From assembly GCF_947179515.1 (NCBI RefSeq), contig NC_067495.1, forward strand, positions 26,578,924 to 26,642,923: a stretch of DNA of 64,000 nucleotides, written 5' to 3'. Below, in pieces: positions 37,654-46,325 of the stretch. The translations under genes and the position numbers were made by a program. The notes beneath the pieces are model-generated. The model saw only the letters and a list, made by a program, of their open reading frames with translations, did not search any database and was not told where the DNA came from. Within the stretch, counting starts at the first letter, position 1. Each line of letters starts with the position of its first letter. The stretch is from Apodemus sylvaticus (taxonomy: Eukaryota; Chordata; Mammalia; Rodentia; Muridae).

Positions 37654-39389
37654 TTATCACTGTTCCTCCTTATCATCTGAAGATTCATTATGATATTTCA
37701 TGGGTATTTTTCTTTAATCAGTACTGTTTGCTTCTTAGTGGCTAATTCTCCATTTTTTGGCAATTTCTAGCCTGCCATGTAGAGAGATATTCAAAGAAAT
37801 GTATATTATCGGATGTCACTGAAAGCATTAGGAGGGCCAAGAAAGGGGCCTGGAGGCTATTTCTCAGACTGCCAGGTCTCATCATAATATTGGAAGACCT
37901 CCACCCTACTATTGACTTGGTTTTTTCTCTCCTAACCTTTTCTTTCCTTTGAGTCACAAAATCTTACAAAGGAGAATCTCAGAAAGAGGAAAATGGAGTC
38001 AAGACTGGAGAAAGACTGTGGCCAAGTTTGCAAACTCTATCAGTGGCTAAGCTCAGGCCCATATGTCTGGCATCTGCTCACTGCTGCCCCTATCATAACT
38101 CTGCTGTCCCCTCTTAGTTTCTTTCCTACCCAGAGACTCAAATTGATGTACACTCTCTGAGGCAGATGGATGCAACTGCTATATTAGGAACTCATGTGCT
38201 CAATGGGCCCAACAAAAGTCTTTTCACACTTCCAATTTCTCTTTCAACTATGTGGTATGCTTTTTGTACTGAAAAGTAATAATAATGTCACCTGATGGCA
38301 TGGTATTTTTCTTATTTCTTCAAAAGAACTTACACATTTATTTATATCATTTTACTCAGGAAGCTCTAGGATTTGTTTTTTAATTACTGACAGACTCCCC
38401 CAGGCTAGTGTCTATTGCAAATATGCATCTAATTATTAGTGAGTGATTTGTGCTTCTGGGTTTTGTTCTGTTTTCTTTTGTTTTGTTTTGTTTTGTTTTG
38501 TTTTGTTTTGTTTTGTTATGGTTTGGTTTGGTTTGGTTTGGTTTGGTTTGGTTTGGTTGGGTTGGGTTTGGTTGGGTTTGGTTGTTTGGTTGTTTGTTTT
38601 TTTATGGTAGGCATGGAAATATGGAGCTGAGTTGTATCAAAATGCTGTTTAGCTGCAGGAACTGGGCCCAGCTGAAACATGATCTTTGGTAATTTCTGCT
38701 ACCAAAAATAAGATCAGCAGCACAGCCAGGGGCTTTTGTCCCACACTCATTCCCAACCTCTGATTGACCTGTAGCTCTTTTTCTGATTTTTTTTTCTCTC
38801 CATATGGAACCTGGAGTATGGTGAGGCTCTGGAATCTTTCCATTTCAGTTTCACTTAGGAAGGCACTGAAACAGCAAGTAGCTGATTAGCTTCAAGAGCT
38901 TTAGTTTAGAAGACAGTAAACTTGAGTGCCCAGAGTCCAAGGCCAAGAAACTAAAGTTTCTGTTAAGTAGGCTCCTGTGGAGATACCCTTGCTGACCTAG
39001 AGCCTCCACTGAGAGTTCACATTTAAGTCTAACACTGATGGCAAATGAGGCCATGGAAGAGATACTGGATAGGGAAGTTTCTTGACTGCCACTGACTCTA
39101 AATAATATTTTGTATGTGGCATAGTCTTGAATATTACACTGTAGGAGACTCTGTCTTTATCTCTGGGCTGCCACATCCCAATGGTCAAAGGCTTCAAGTG
39201 CATTGCTGGGAATCTTACTACAAAAAGGGGCTATTGTACATAAGATTCAAAGCATTCTTCAGAAAATGGCATGATTATGTTCATTTGTTTCTTTGTTTGC
39301 AATGTAGGTTAAACTGGGGATTCTAATATAGGCCTGGATTATAGCCTGCAATCATCTATTCTCCACATAACTTACCAATCAGTCATCTC
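37654..39389. other. Unassigned intronic sequence with one pentanucleotide array
   Basis: Apart from the array at 38460-38612, nothing is recognised before the full-length L1. Confidence 0.55.
38460..38612. repeat. Compound pentanucleotide (TTTTG)n-(TTTGG)n-(TTGGG)n
   Basis: The unit changes stepwise along the array: TTTTG to about 38517, GTTTG to about 38555, then TTGGG/TTTGG mixtures, fading into TTGTTTGG. Confidence 0.95.
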
Positions 39390-39403
39390 AAAAATTAGCT
39401 GGC
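39390..39403 (+). repeat. Target-site duplication, 5' copy, of the full-length L1
   Basis: AAAAATTAGCTGGC is identical to 45995-46008. The A-run at its start fits first-strand cleavage at a T-rich bottom-strand site. The last GGC could partly be L1 5' end sequence. Confidence 0.88.
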
Positions 39404-40582
39404 GGCAGTAGCAGTGGCTGCTCCAGCTGAAGGGCCATCAGCAGTGGAACCAAGGCGACACAGGGTCCAGTTAGGCCCTGCGCCCACGACCACTGACCTT
39501 CGCTGACCAGCCGGGCGGCAAGCAACTGCGGTTCTGCGGAGCCTTTCGCTGCACGGAAGCCACTTCAGAACTCGGCTGCCCGCCAGTCAGGAGAGACTCA
39601 CCGCCATCTTGATCCCGGGCTTCAGAGATCGGTCAGACTGAGGTACACAAACATAATCCTAGGCCCAACACCGCAGGGGTCTGAGCCAGACGGGCGTTGG
39701 CCTGCACCCAGGCCCTGGGCTGTTCGAGTGGCCATCGGGGCGCCAACCCAGCCAGGAGTTTTTTTTTTGCCCCGGCCGGTGCACGCGCCGCCATTTTGAC
39801 TACAGGAGCCAGAGTGCTCGGGAGGGCAGAGACTGCTAACAAGCGGAGCCTGAGGCTAACAAAACGGGGGTCTAGGCCCCAAAAGGCACAGGACTGACCC
39901 CAAGAACTGGGCGGCTTGGTGGGCCATCTGTGTGTCAACCAGCCCAGGAGGTTATTAGCACAACAGACTCTCCCGGTGCTTTCGCGGAGCGCGGACGCGC
40001 ACGCCCGCCATCCGGGTTACCTGGCGGACCCAAATAACAGACATAGCCCTAGGGGAACTTTGCTCGGACCTTGGCCTCCCAGGCGTTTGCCTGGACTCAG
40101 GGCCCAGGCGACAAGGCTAACCTAGTGTGCGCCAGCCCGGTTGGGGAAATCGGCTGCCCAGCGGAGTGAGCGGAGCACAGGGGAGGTCACAGCAACATTC
40201 ACCTTCGGAGCTCCCTGGGGGTGCACACGGGTTCCACCTGGTCCACAGACACAATCTGGGGCAAGGCCTCAAGCAGAAGCCCCCAGCTCAACTCTCTCCG
40301 CTTCAGATCAGCCTGGGTGGCCGCCACATCTCCAGGTCCCTCAAGAGGCTAGTGGGGGCTTCCGGGCGGCCAGCTGGGAGAAGTCGGTGTGCTCCAATAA
40401 ATCCTGCGGGCCCCAGCGGGAGCCTTCAGGTGCCTGCTTCGGGATCTGAACAGCCTGGACAACAGCACCCTGTCTATAGGCAGTGCAGAGTGTAAGCTGT
40501 GCACCAGAGGCCAACGGGGAAGGGGCAGCTTGCACTGGTGAGTCCAGCACTGACAAGACCAAGTCACACCAGTGAGAGCCAG
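39404..40582 (+). promoter_or_regulatory. L1 5'UTR / internal promoter with degenerate monomer-like units
   Basis: This is 1.18 kb of GC- and CpG-rich DNA. A YY1-like CCGCCAT core occurs at 39601 (followed by CTTG), 39788 (followed by TTTG) and 40005 (followed by CCGG), 187 and 217 bp apart. The stretches from about 39716 (CTGGGCTGTTCGAGTGGCCAT) and 39906 (CTGGGCGGCTTGGTGGGCCAT) are also related, 190 bp apart. This suggests two to three diverged monomer-like units of about 190-215 bp, as in tandem-monomer promoters of murine L1s, followed by a non-monomeric region to ORF1. The promoter role is inferred from L1 biology. Confidence 0.82.
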
Positions 40583-41842
40583 ATGGCAAAAGGCAAACGC
40601 AGAAACGTCACTAACAGAAATCAAGGCAATATGGCAACATCTGAACCAAATTCTCCTCTACCAGCAAGTCCTGGATACCCCATCACACCAGTAAAACAAG
40701 ATTTGGATTTAAAATCACTGGTCATGATGCTGGTACAGGAACACATGAAGGACATTGAGGAGAAAATGGATCAAAAGTTAGAAGCCCTTGCAAGGGAAAC
40801 ACAAAAATCATTGAAAGAAATCCAGGAGAATACAAAAGCCAACAAGGAGGAAATGCAAAAAACACTTAAAGAAATACAGGAGAAATTTGCTCAACAGGCT
40901 GAGGTCATGAAAGACGAAACACAAAAATCTCTTAAAGAAATACAGGAGAACTTTGGTCAACAGGCTGAGCTCATGAAAGAGGAAACACAAAAATCTCTTA
41001 AAGAATTACAGGAAAACACAAACATGCAAGGGAAGGAGCTAAGCAAAACCATCCAGGATCTAAAATCAGAAGTAGAAACAACTAAGAAAACTCAAAGGGA
41101 GACAACTTTGGAGATAGAAAGCCTTGGGAAGAAATCAGGGGACAGAGATGCAAATATCAACAACAGAATACAAGAGATAGAAGAAAGAATCTCAGATGCT
41201 GAAGATTCCATAGAAACCATGGACTCAACAGTTAAAGAAAATGCAAAGTGCAAAAAGCTTGTAACCCAAAATATCCAGGAAATCCAGGACACAATGAGAA
41301 GACCAAACCTAAGGATTATAGGCATAGATGAGAGTGAAGATTTACAACTTAAAGGGCCAGCAAATATCTTCAATAAAATTATGGAAGAAAACTTCCCTAA
41401 CCTAAAGAGAGAGATGCCCATGAATATACAAGAAGCCTACAGAACTCCAAACAGACTGGATCAGAACAGAAATACTTCCCGTCACATAATAATCAAAACA
41501 CCAAATGTTCTAAACAAAGAAAGAATACTAAAGGCAGTAAGAGAAAAAGGCCAAGTAACATATAAAGGAAGACCTATCAGAATCACAGCAGACTTTTCAC
41601 CTGAGACTATGAAGGCTAGAAGGTCCTGGGCAGATCTCATGCAGACTCTAAGAGAACACAAATGCCAACCAAAACTACTATATCCAGCAAAACTCTCAAT
41701 CACCATAGATGGAGAAACTAAGATATTTCACGACAAAACCAAGTTCACCCAATATCTATCCACAAACCCAGCCCTAAAAAGGATAATAGGAGGACAACAC
41801 CAATACAAGGAGGGAAACTCCACCCTGAAAAAAGCAAGATAG
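40583..41842 (+). CDS. L1 ORF1 protein (RNA-binding chaperone), 419 aa
   Basis: ORF1p is a trimeric RNA-binding nucleic-acid chaperone that packages L1 RNA. The ATG at 40583 (MAKGKRRNVT...) is chosen because it matches the usual murine ORF1 start and a stop lies upstream in frame at 40493-40495. Residues 1-50 are a basic, Ser/Pro-rich N-terminus. Residues about 55-185 are a Lys/Glu/Gln-rich coiled coil containing four related QKSLKEIQEN-type units starting at residues 74, 92, 114 and 136. The RRM core covers about 241-325 (NLRIIGI at 242-248) and the C-terminal domain about 326-400 (GQVTYKGRPIRI, FSPETMKARR). At 419 residues it is longer than the roughly 340-370 I recall for rat and mouse ORF1p, and the excess lies in the coiled coil. 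Stop TAG; ORF2 follows after 58 bp. Confidence 0.95.
   Translation: MAKGKRRNVTNRNQGNMATSEPNSPLPASPGYPITPVKQDLDLKSLVMMLVQEHMKDIEEKMDQKLEALARETQKSLKEIQENTKANKEEMQKTLKEIQEKFAQQAEVMKDETQKSLKEIQENFGQQAELMKEETQKSLKELQENTNMQGKELSKTIQDLKSEVETTKKTQRETTLEIESLGKKSGDRDANINNRIQEIEERISDAEDSIETMDSTVKENAKCKKLVTQNIQEIQDTMRRPNLRIIGIDESEDLQLKGPANIFNKIMEENFPNLKREMPMNIQEAYRTPNRLDQNRNTSRHIIIKTPNVLNKERILKAVREKGQVTYKGRPIRITADFSPETMKARRSWADLMQTLREHKCQPKLLYPAKLSITIDGETKIFHDKTKFTQYLSTNPALKRIIGGQHQYKEGNSTLKKAR
40802..41035 (+). repeat. In-frame 66-bp tandem repeats in ORF1 coiled coil
   Basis: Units start at 40802 (54 bp), 40856 (66 bp), 40922 (66 bp) and 40988 (partial). Each begins CAAAAA(A/T)C(A/T) and encodes QK(S/T)LKE(I/L)QE. 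The 22-residue unit equals two hendecads, which suits a slightly right-handed or straight coiled-coil segment (inference). The region corresponds to the length-polymorphic part of murine ORF1. Confidence 0.9.
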
Positions 41843-41900
41843 TAACCTTTCATCGAACCCAAATAAGTTAAGCAATCAAATTTAAAAAATAACGTCAAAA

Positions 41901-44900
41901 ATGATAGGAAGTAACAATCACTATTCCTTAATATCTCTTAACATCAATGGACTCAATGCCCCAATAAAAAGACACAGACTAACTGACTGGATACGTAAAC
42001 AGGACCCTACATTTTGCTGCTTACAGGAAACACACCTCAGGGTCAAAGACAAACACTACCTTAGAGTAAAAGGCTGGAAGACAATTTTACAAGCAAATGG
42101 TCTCAGGAAACAAGCTGGAGTAGCCATTTTAATATCAGATAAAATTGACTTTCAACCCAAAGTCATCAAAAGAGACTCTGAGGGACACTTCTTGCTGGTC
42201 AAAGGAAAAATACAACAAGAAGAACTCTCAATCCTGAACATCTATGCTCCAAATGCAAGGGCACCCTCTTTCATAAAAGAAACTTTATTAAAACTCAAAG
42301 CACACATTGCACCTAACACAATAATTGTGGGTGACTTCAACACTGCACTTTCCTCAATGGACCGATCAGGAAAACAGAAACTAAACAAGGACACAATGAA
42401 ACTAATTGAAGCTTTGGACCAATTAGATTTAACTGATATATATAGAACATTCTATCCTAAAACAAAAGAATATACCTTTTTTTCAGCACCTCATGGTACC
42501 TTCTCCAAAATCGACCATATAATTGGTCACAAGACAGACCTCAACAAATATAAAAAGATAGAACTAATCCCATGCCTCCTATCTGATCACTATGGAATAA
42601 AAGTGGTCTTCAATAGCAACAGAAACAACAGAAAACCCACAAACACGTGGAGATTGAACAATACTCTACTCAATGACACCTTGGTCAAGGAAGAAATAAA
42701 GAAAGAAATTAAAGACTTTTTAGAACACAATGAAAATGAAAACACAACATACCCAAATCTATGGGACACAATGAAAGCAGTGCTAAGAGGAAAACTCATA
42801 GCCCTGAGTGCCTCCAAAAAGAAAATGGAGAGAGCATACATTACCAACTTAATGACACACCTGAAAGCCCTAGAACAAAAAGAAGCTATTTCACCCAGGA
42901 GGAGTAGAAGGCAGGAAATCATCAAACTCAGGGCCGAAATCAATCAAGTAGAAACAAAGAGAACCATACAAAAAATCAACAAAACTAGGAGCTGGTTCTT
43001 TGAGAAAATCAACAAGATAGATAAACCCTTAGCCAGACTGACCAAAGGGCACAGAGAAAGTATCCAAATTAACAAACTTAGAAATGAAAAGGGAGACATA
43101 ACAACGGAAACTGAGGAAATCCAAAAAATCATCAGATCCTACTACAAGAGCCTGTACTCAACACAACTGGAGAATCTGGAGGAAATGGACAATTTCCTTG
43201 ACAGATACCAAATACCAAAATTAAATCAGGACCAACTAGACCATCTAAACAGTCCCATAAAGCCTAAAGAAATAGAAGGAGTCATAGAAAGTCTTCCAAC
43301 CAAAAAAAGCACAGGACCAGATGGTTTCAGTGCAGAATTCTACCAGACCTTCAAAGAAGAGTTAACACCAATACTCTTCAAACTATTCCACAAAATAGAA
43401 ACAGAAGGAACACTGCCCAATTCCTTCTACGAAGCCACAATTACGCTGATACCAAAGCCACACAAAGATCCAACAAAGAAAGAGAACTTCAGACCAATTT
43501 CCCTTATGAACATCGATGCAAAAATACTCAACAAAATTCTTGCCAACCGAATCCAAGAACACATCAAAACGATCATCCACCATGATCAAGTAGGCTTTAT
43601 CCCGGGAATGCAGGGTTGGTTCAATATACGGAAATCCATCAATACAATCCACTACATAAACAAACTCAAAGAACAAAACCACATGGTCATTTCATTGGAT
43701 GCTGAAAAAGCATTTGACAAAATTCAGCATCCTTTCATGCTTAAAGTCTTGGAGAGAACAGGAATTCAAGGCCCATACCTAAACATAGTAAAAGCAATAT
43801 ACAGCAAACCGGTAGCCAGCATCAAACTAAACGGAGAGAAACTTGAAGCAATCCCACTGAAATCAGGGACCAGACAAGGCTGCCCCCTTTCTCCTTATCT
43901 TTTCAATATTGTACTTGAGGTACTAGCTCGGGCAATTCGACAACATAAGGAGGTCAAAGGGATACAAATTGGAAAGGAGGAAGTCAAACTATCATTATTT
44001 GCAGACGACATGATCGTCTACCTAAGTGACCCAAAGAACTCCACTAGAGAGCTCCTACAGCTGATAAACAACTTCAGCAAAGTGGCAGGTTACAAAATCA
44101 ACTCAAGCAAATCAGTGGCCTTCCTATACTCAAAGGATAAGCAGGCTGAGAAAGAAATTAGGGAAATGACCCCCTTCACAATAGCCACAAACAGTATAAA
44201 GTATCTTGGGGTGACTCTTACCAAACATGCGAAAGATCTGTATGGCAAGAACTTCAAGACTCTGAAGAAGGAAATGGAAGAAGACCTCAAAAAATGGGAA
44301 AACCTCCCATGCTCATGGATCGGTAGAATCAATATAGTTAAAATGGCCATTTTGCCTAAAGCACTATACAGATTCAATGCAATACCCATCAAAATCCCAA
44401 CTCAATTCTTCACAGAGTTAGAAAGAGCAATTATCAAATTCATCTGGAACAACAAAAAACCCAGGATAGCTAAAACTATTCTCAGCAACAAAAGAAAATC
44501 TGGGGGAATCAGTATCCCTGACCTCAAGCAATACTACAGAGCAATAGTGTTAAAAACTGCATGGTATTGGTACAGTGACAGGCAGGAGGATCAATGGAAC
44601 AGGATTGAAGATCCAGAAATGAACCCACACACCTATGGCCACTTGATCCTCGACAAAGAGGCTGAAAACATCCAATGGAAAAAAGATAGCCTTTTCAACA
44701 AATGGTGCTGGTTCAACTGGAGGTCAGCATGCAGAAGAATGCGAATTGATCCATCCTTGTCTCCTTGTACTAAGCTCAAATCCAAATGGATCAAGGACCT
44801 CCACATAAAGCCAGACACTCTGAAGCTAATAGAAAAGAAACTGGGGAAGACCCTTGAGGACATCGGTACAGGGAGAAAGTTTCTGAACAGAACACCAATA

Positions 44901-45725
44901 GCGTATGCTCTAAGAGCAAGAATTGACAAATGGGACCTCATAAGGTTACAGAGTTTCTGTAAGGCAAAGGACACCATCAAGAGGACAGATCGGCAACCAA
45001 CAAATTGGGAAAAGATCTTCACCAATCCTACATCAGATAGAGGGCTAATATCCAATATATATAAAGAACTCAAGAAGTTAGACTCCAGAAAACCGAACAA
45101 CCCTATTAAAAAATGGGGTACAGAGTTAAACAAAGAATTCTCACCTGAAGAACTTCGGATGGCGGAGAAGCATCTTAAAAAATGCTCAACTTCATTAGTC
45201 ATTAGGGAAATGCAAATCAAAACAACCCTAAGATTTCATCTTACACCAGTCAGAATGGCTAAGATTAAAAATTCAGGAGACAGCAGGTGTTGGAGAGGGT
45301 GCGGAGAAAGAGGAACACTCCTCCACTGCTGGTGGGGTTGCAAATTGGTACAACCACTCTGGAAAGCAGTCTGGCGGTTCCTCCGAAAACTGGGCACCTC
45401 ACTTCCAGAAGATCCTGCTATACCACTCCTGGGCATATACCCAGAGGATTCCCCACCATGTAATAAGGATACATGCTCTACTATGTTCATAGCAGCCCTA
45501 TTTATAATTGCCAGATGCTGGAAAGAACCCAGGTATCCCTCAACAGAAGAGTGGATACAAAAAATGTGGTATATCTACACAATGGAGTACTATTCAGCCA
45601 TTAGAAACAATGAATTCATGAAATTCTTAGGCAAATGGATGGAGCTAGAGAACATCATACTAAGTGAGGTAACCCAGACTCAAAAGGTGAATCATGGTAT
45701 GCACTCACTAATAAGTGGTTATTAA
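41901..45725 (+). CDS. L1 ORF2 protein (endonuclease / reverse transcriptase), 1274 aa
   Basis: ORF2p nicks target DNA and copies L1 RNA at the nick. The ATG at 41901 is the first in a frame opened by a stop at 41883. The start MIGSNNHYS lacks the few extra N-terminal residues I recall for mouse ORF2. The APE-like endonuclease domain covers about 1-238, with N14, E43, D145, N147, D205, D229 and H230 all at the positions used for human L1. The RT domain covers roughly 500-775, with SGTRQGCPLSPYLFN and the catalytic FADD at 700-703 (43998-44009). A C-terminal CX3CX7HX4C motif uses C1130, C1134, H1142 and C1147. No frameshift or stop interrupts the frame. The length is close to the usual 1275-1281. 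Competence is inferred only from intact motifs. Confidence 0.96.
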   Translation: MIGSNNHYSLISLNINGLNAPIKRHRLTDWIRKQDPTFCCLQETHLRVKDKHYLRVKGWKTILQANGLRKQAGVAILISDKIDFQPKVIKRDSEGHFLLVKGKIQQEELSILNIYAPNARAPSFIKETLLKLKAHIAPNTIIVGDFNTALSSMDRSGKQKLNKDTMKLIEALDQLDLTDIYRTFYPKTKEYTFFSAPHGTFSKIDHIIGHKTDLNKYKKIELIPCLLSDHYGIKVVFNSNRNNRKPTNTWRLNNTLLNDTLVKEEIKKEIKDFLEHNENENTTYPNLWDTMKAVLRGKLIALSASKKKMERAYITNLMTHLKALEQKEAISPRRSRRQEIIKLRAEINQVETKRTIQKINKTRSWFFEKINKIDKPLARLTKGHRESIQINKLRNEKGDITTETEEIQKIIRSYYKSLYSTQLENLEEMDNFLDRYQIPKLNQDQLDHLNSPIKPKEIEGVIESLPTKKSTGPDGFSAEFYQTFKEELTPILFKLFHKIETEGTLPNSFYEATITLIPKPHKDPTKKENFRPISLMNIDAKILNKILANRIQEHIKTIIHHDQVGFIPGMQGWFNIRKSINTIHYINKLKEQNHMVISLDAEKAFDKIQHPFMLKVLERTGIQGPYLNIVKAIYSKPVASIKLNGEKLEAIPLKSGTRQGCPLSPYLFNIVLEVLARAIRQHKEVKGIQIGKEEVKLSLFADDMIVYLSDPKNSTRELLQLINNFSKVAGYKINSSKSVAFLYSKDKQAEKEIREMTPFTIATNSIKYLGVTLTKHAKDLYGKNFKTLKKEMEEDLKKWENLPCSWIGRINIVKMAILPKALYRFNAIPIKIPTQFFTELERAIIKFIWNNKKPRIAKTILSNKRKSGGISIPDLKQYYRAIVLKTAWYWYSDRQEDQWNRIEDPEMNPHTYGHLILDKEAENIQWKKDSLFNKWCWFNWRSACRRMRIDPSLSPCTKLKSKWIKDLHIKPDTLKLIEKKLGKTLEDIGTGRKFLNRTPIAYALRARIDKWDLIRLQSFCKAKDTIKRTDRQPTNWEKIFTNPTSDRGLISNIYKELKKLDSRKPNNPIKKWGTELNKEFSPEELRMAEKHLKKCSTSLVIREMQIKTTLRFHLTPVRMAKIKNSGDSRCWRGCGERGTLLHCWWGCKLVQPLWKAVWRFLRKLGTSLPEDPAIPLLGIYPEDSPPCNKDTCSTMFIAALFIIARCWKEPRYPSTEEWIQKMWYIYTMEYYSAIRNNEFMKFLGKWMELENIILSEVTQTQKVNHGMHSLISGY

Positions 45726-45994
45726 CCTAGAAAACTGGAATACCCAAAACATAATCCACACATCAAATGAGATACAAGAAGAAAGCAGGAGTGGTCCCTG
45801 GTTCTGGAAAGACTCAGTGAAACAGTATTTGGCAAAACCAGAACGGGGAACTGGGAAGGGGTGGGAGGGAGGACAGGGGAAGAGAAGGGGGCTTACGGGA
45901 CTTTCGGGGAGTGGGGGGGGGCTAGAAAAGGGGAAATCATTTGAAATGTAAATAAATTATATCAAATAAAAAAAAAACTAGAATAAAAAAAAAA
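45726..45994 (+). other. L1 3'UTR with G-rich tract, poly(A) signals and A-tail
   Basis: A polypurine block at 45841-45920 contains GGGAAGGGGTGGGAGGG (45853-45869), which fits the canonical G-quadruplex pattern. AATAAA hexamers occur at 45951, 45965 and 45982. The tail is two A-runs split by CTAGAAT, so either the source transcript used the first tail or the tail has mutated. The 3'UTR G-rich tract is typical of mammalian L1s. Confidence 0.9.
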
Positions 45995-46008
45995 AAAAAT
46001 TAGCTGGC
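45995..46008 (+). repeat. Target-site duplication, 3' copy, of the full-length L1
   Basis: The same 14 bp follows the L1 A-tail. The exact left edge is uncertain because the A-tail and the A-run of the duplication merge. Confidence 0.88.
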
Positions 46009-46011
46009 ATT

Positions 46012-46325
46012 GTGTCTGATTTTTCTATTGATGTGAGAAAACACCATGACTAAAGCAACTTATACATTTAATGGAGCATATGGTTTCAGAGGATTCGAGT
46101 CCGTGATGATTGGACAAAGGCTTGGCAAGCAGGAAAAGCATAGTGTGTACATCTTGAGCTGCAAGTGGGGAGCAGAGAGAGGACCACTAGAAATATCCAA
46201 GTCTTTTGAAATCTCAAACCCTGCTGCCAGCAGCACACCTCCTAAATTCTTCCCAAACAGTTCATCAGCTGAGGACCAAAAACCTGAAACTATGAGCTGA
46301 TAGGACTTATACAGACCACCCAACA
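46012..46325 (+). mobile_element. Rodent RMER-like repeat, 5' half
   Basis: TTCTATTGATGTGAGAAAACACCATGACTAAAGC and TCATCAGCTGAGGACC belong to the same family as 1-190 but cover its other part. The full-length L1 inserted right at its 5' edge. Confidence 0.6.

Larger units (their letters stand above)
39404..45994 (+). mobile_element. Full-length L1 retrotransposon with two open ORFs
   Basis: A non-LTR retrotransposon of about 6.6 kb in the same orientation as Glra2. Order: GC-rich 5'UTR (39404-40582), ORF1 (40583-41842), 58-bp spacer, ORF2 (41901-45725), G-rich 3'UTR, then an A-rich tail. A 14-bp direct repeat (AAAAATTAGCTGGC) flanks it at 39390-39403 and 45995-46008, as expected from target-primed reverse transcription. 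Neither ORF has a premature stop or frameshift, and the key ORF2 catalytic residues are present. The 5'UTR is CpG-rich in contrast to the AT-rich intron. By sequence it is a candidate for a competent element, but activity cannot be judged from sequence alone. Confidence 0.96.

Noticed and set aside
39633..39938. Antisense open frame in the L1 5'UTR, reminiscent of primate ORF0
   Set aside because: High GC makes stops rare on both strands. No sequence feature ties it to ORF0, which is described for primate L1s.
40127..40495. 122-codon open frame upstream of and in frame with ORF1, ending at TAA 40493-40495
   Set aside because: It contains no ATG and opens only after a stop at 40118. It is GC-rich 5'UTR with chance openness. 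I do not call it an upstream coding region or a readthrough extension.
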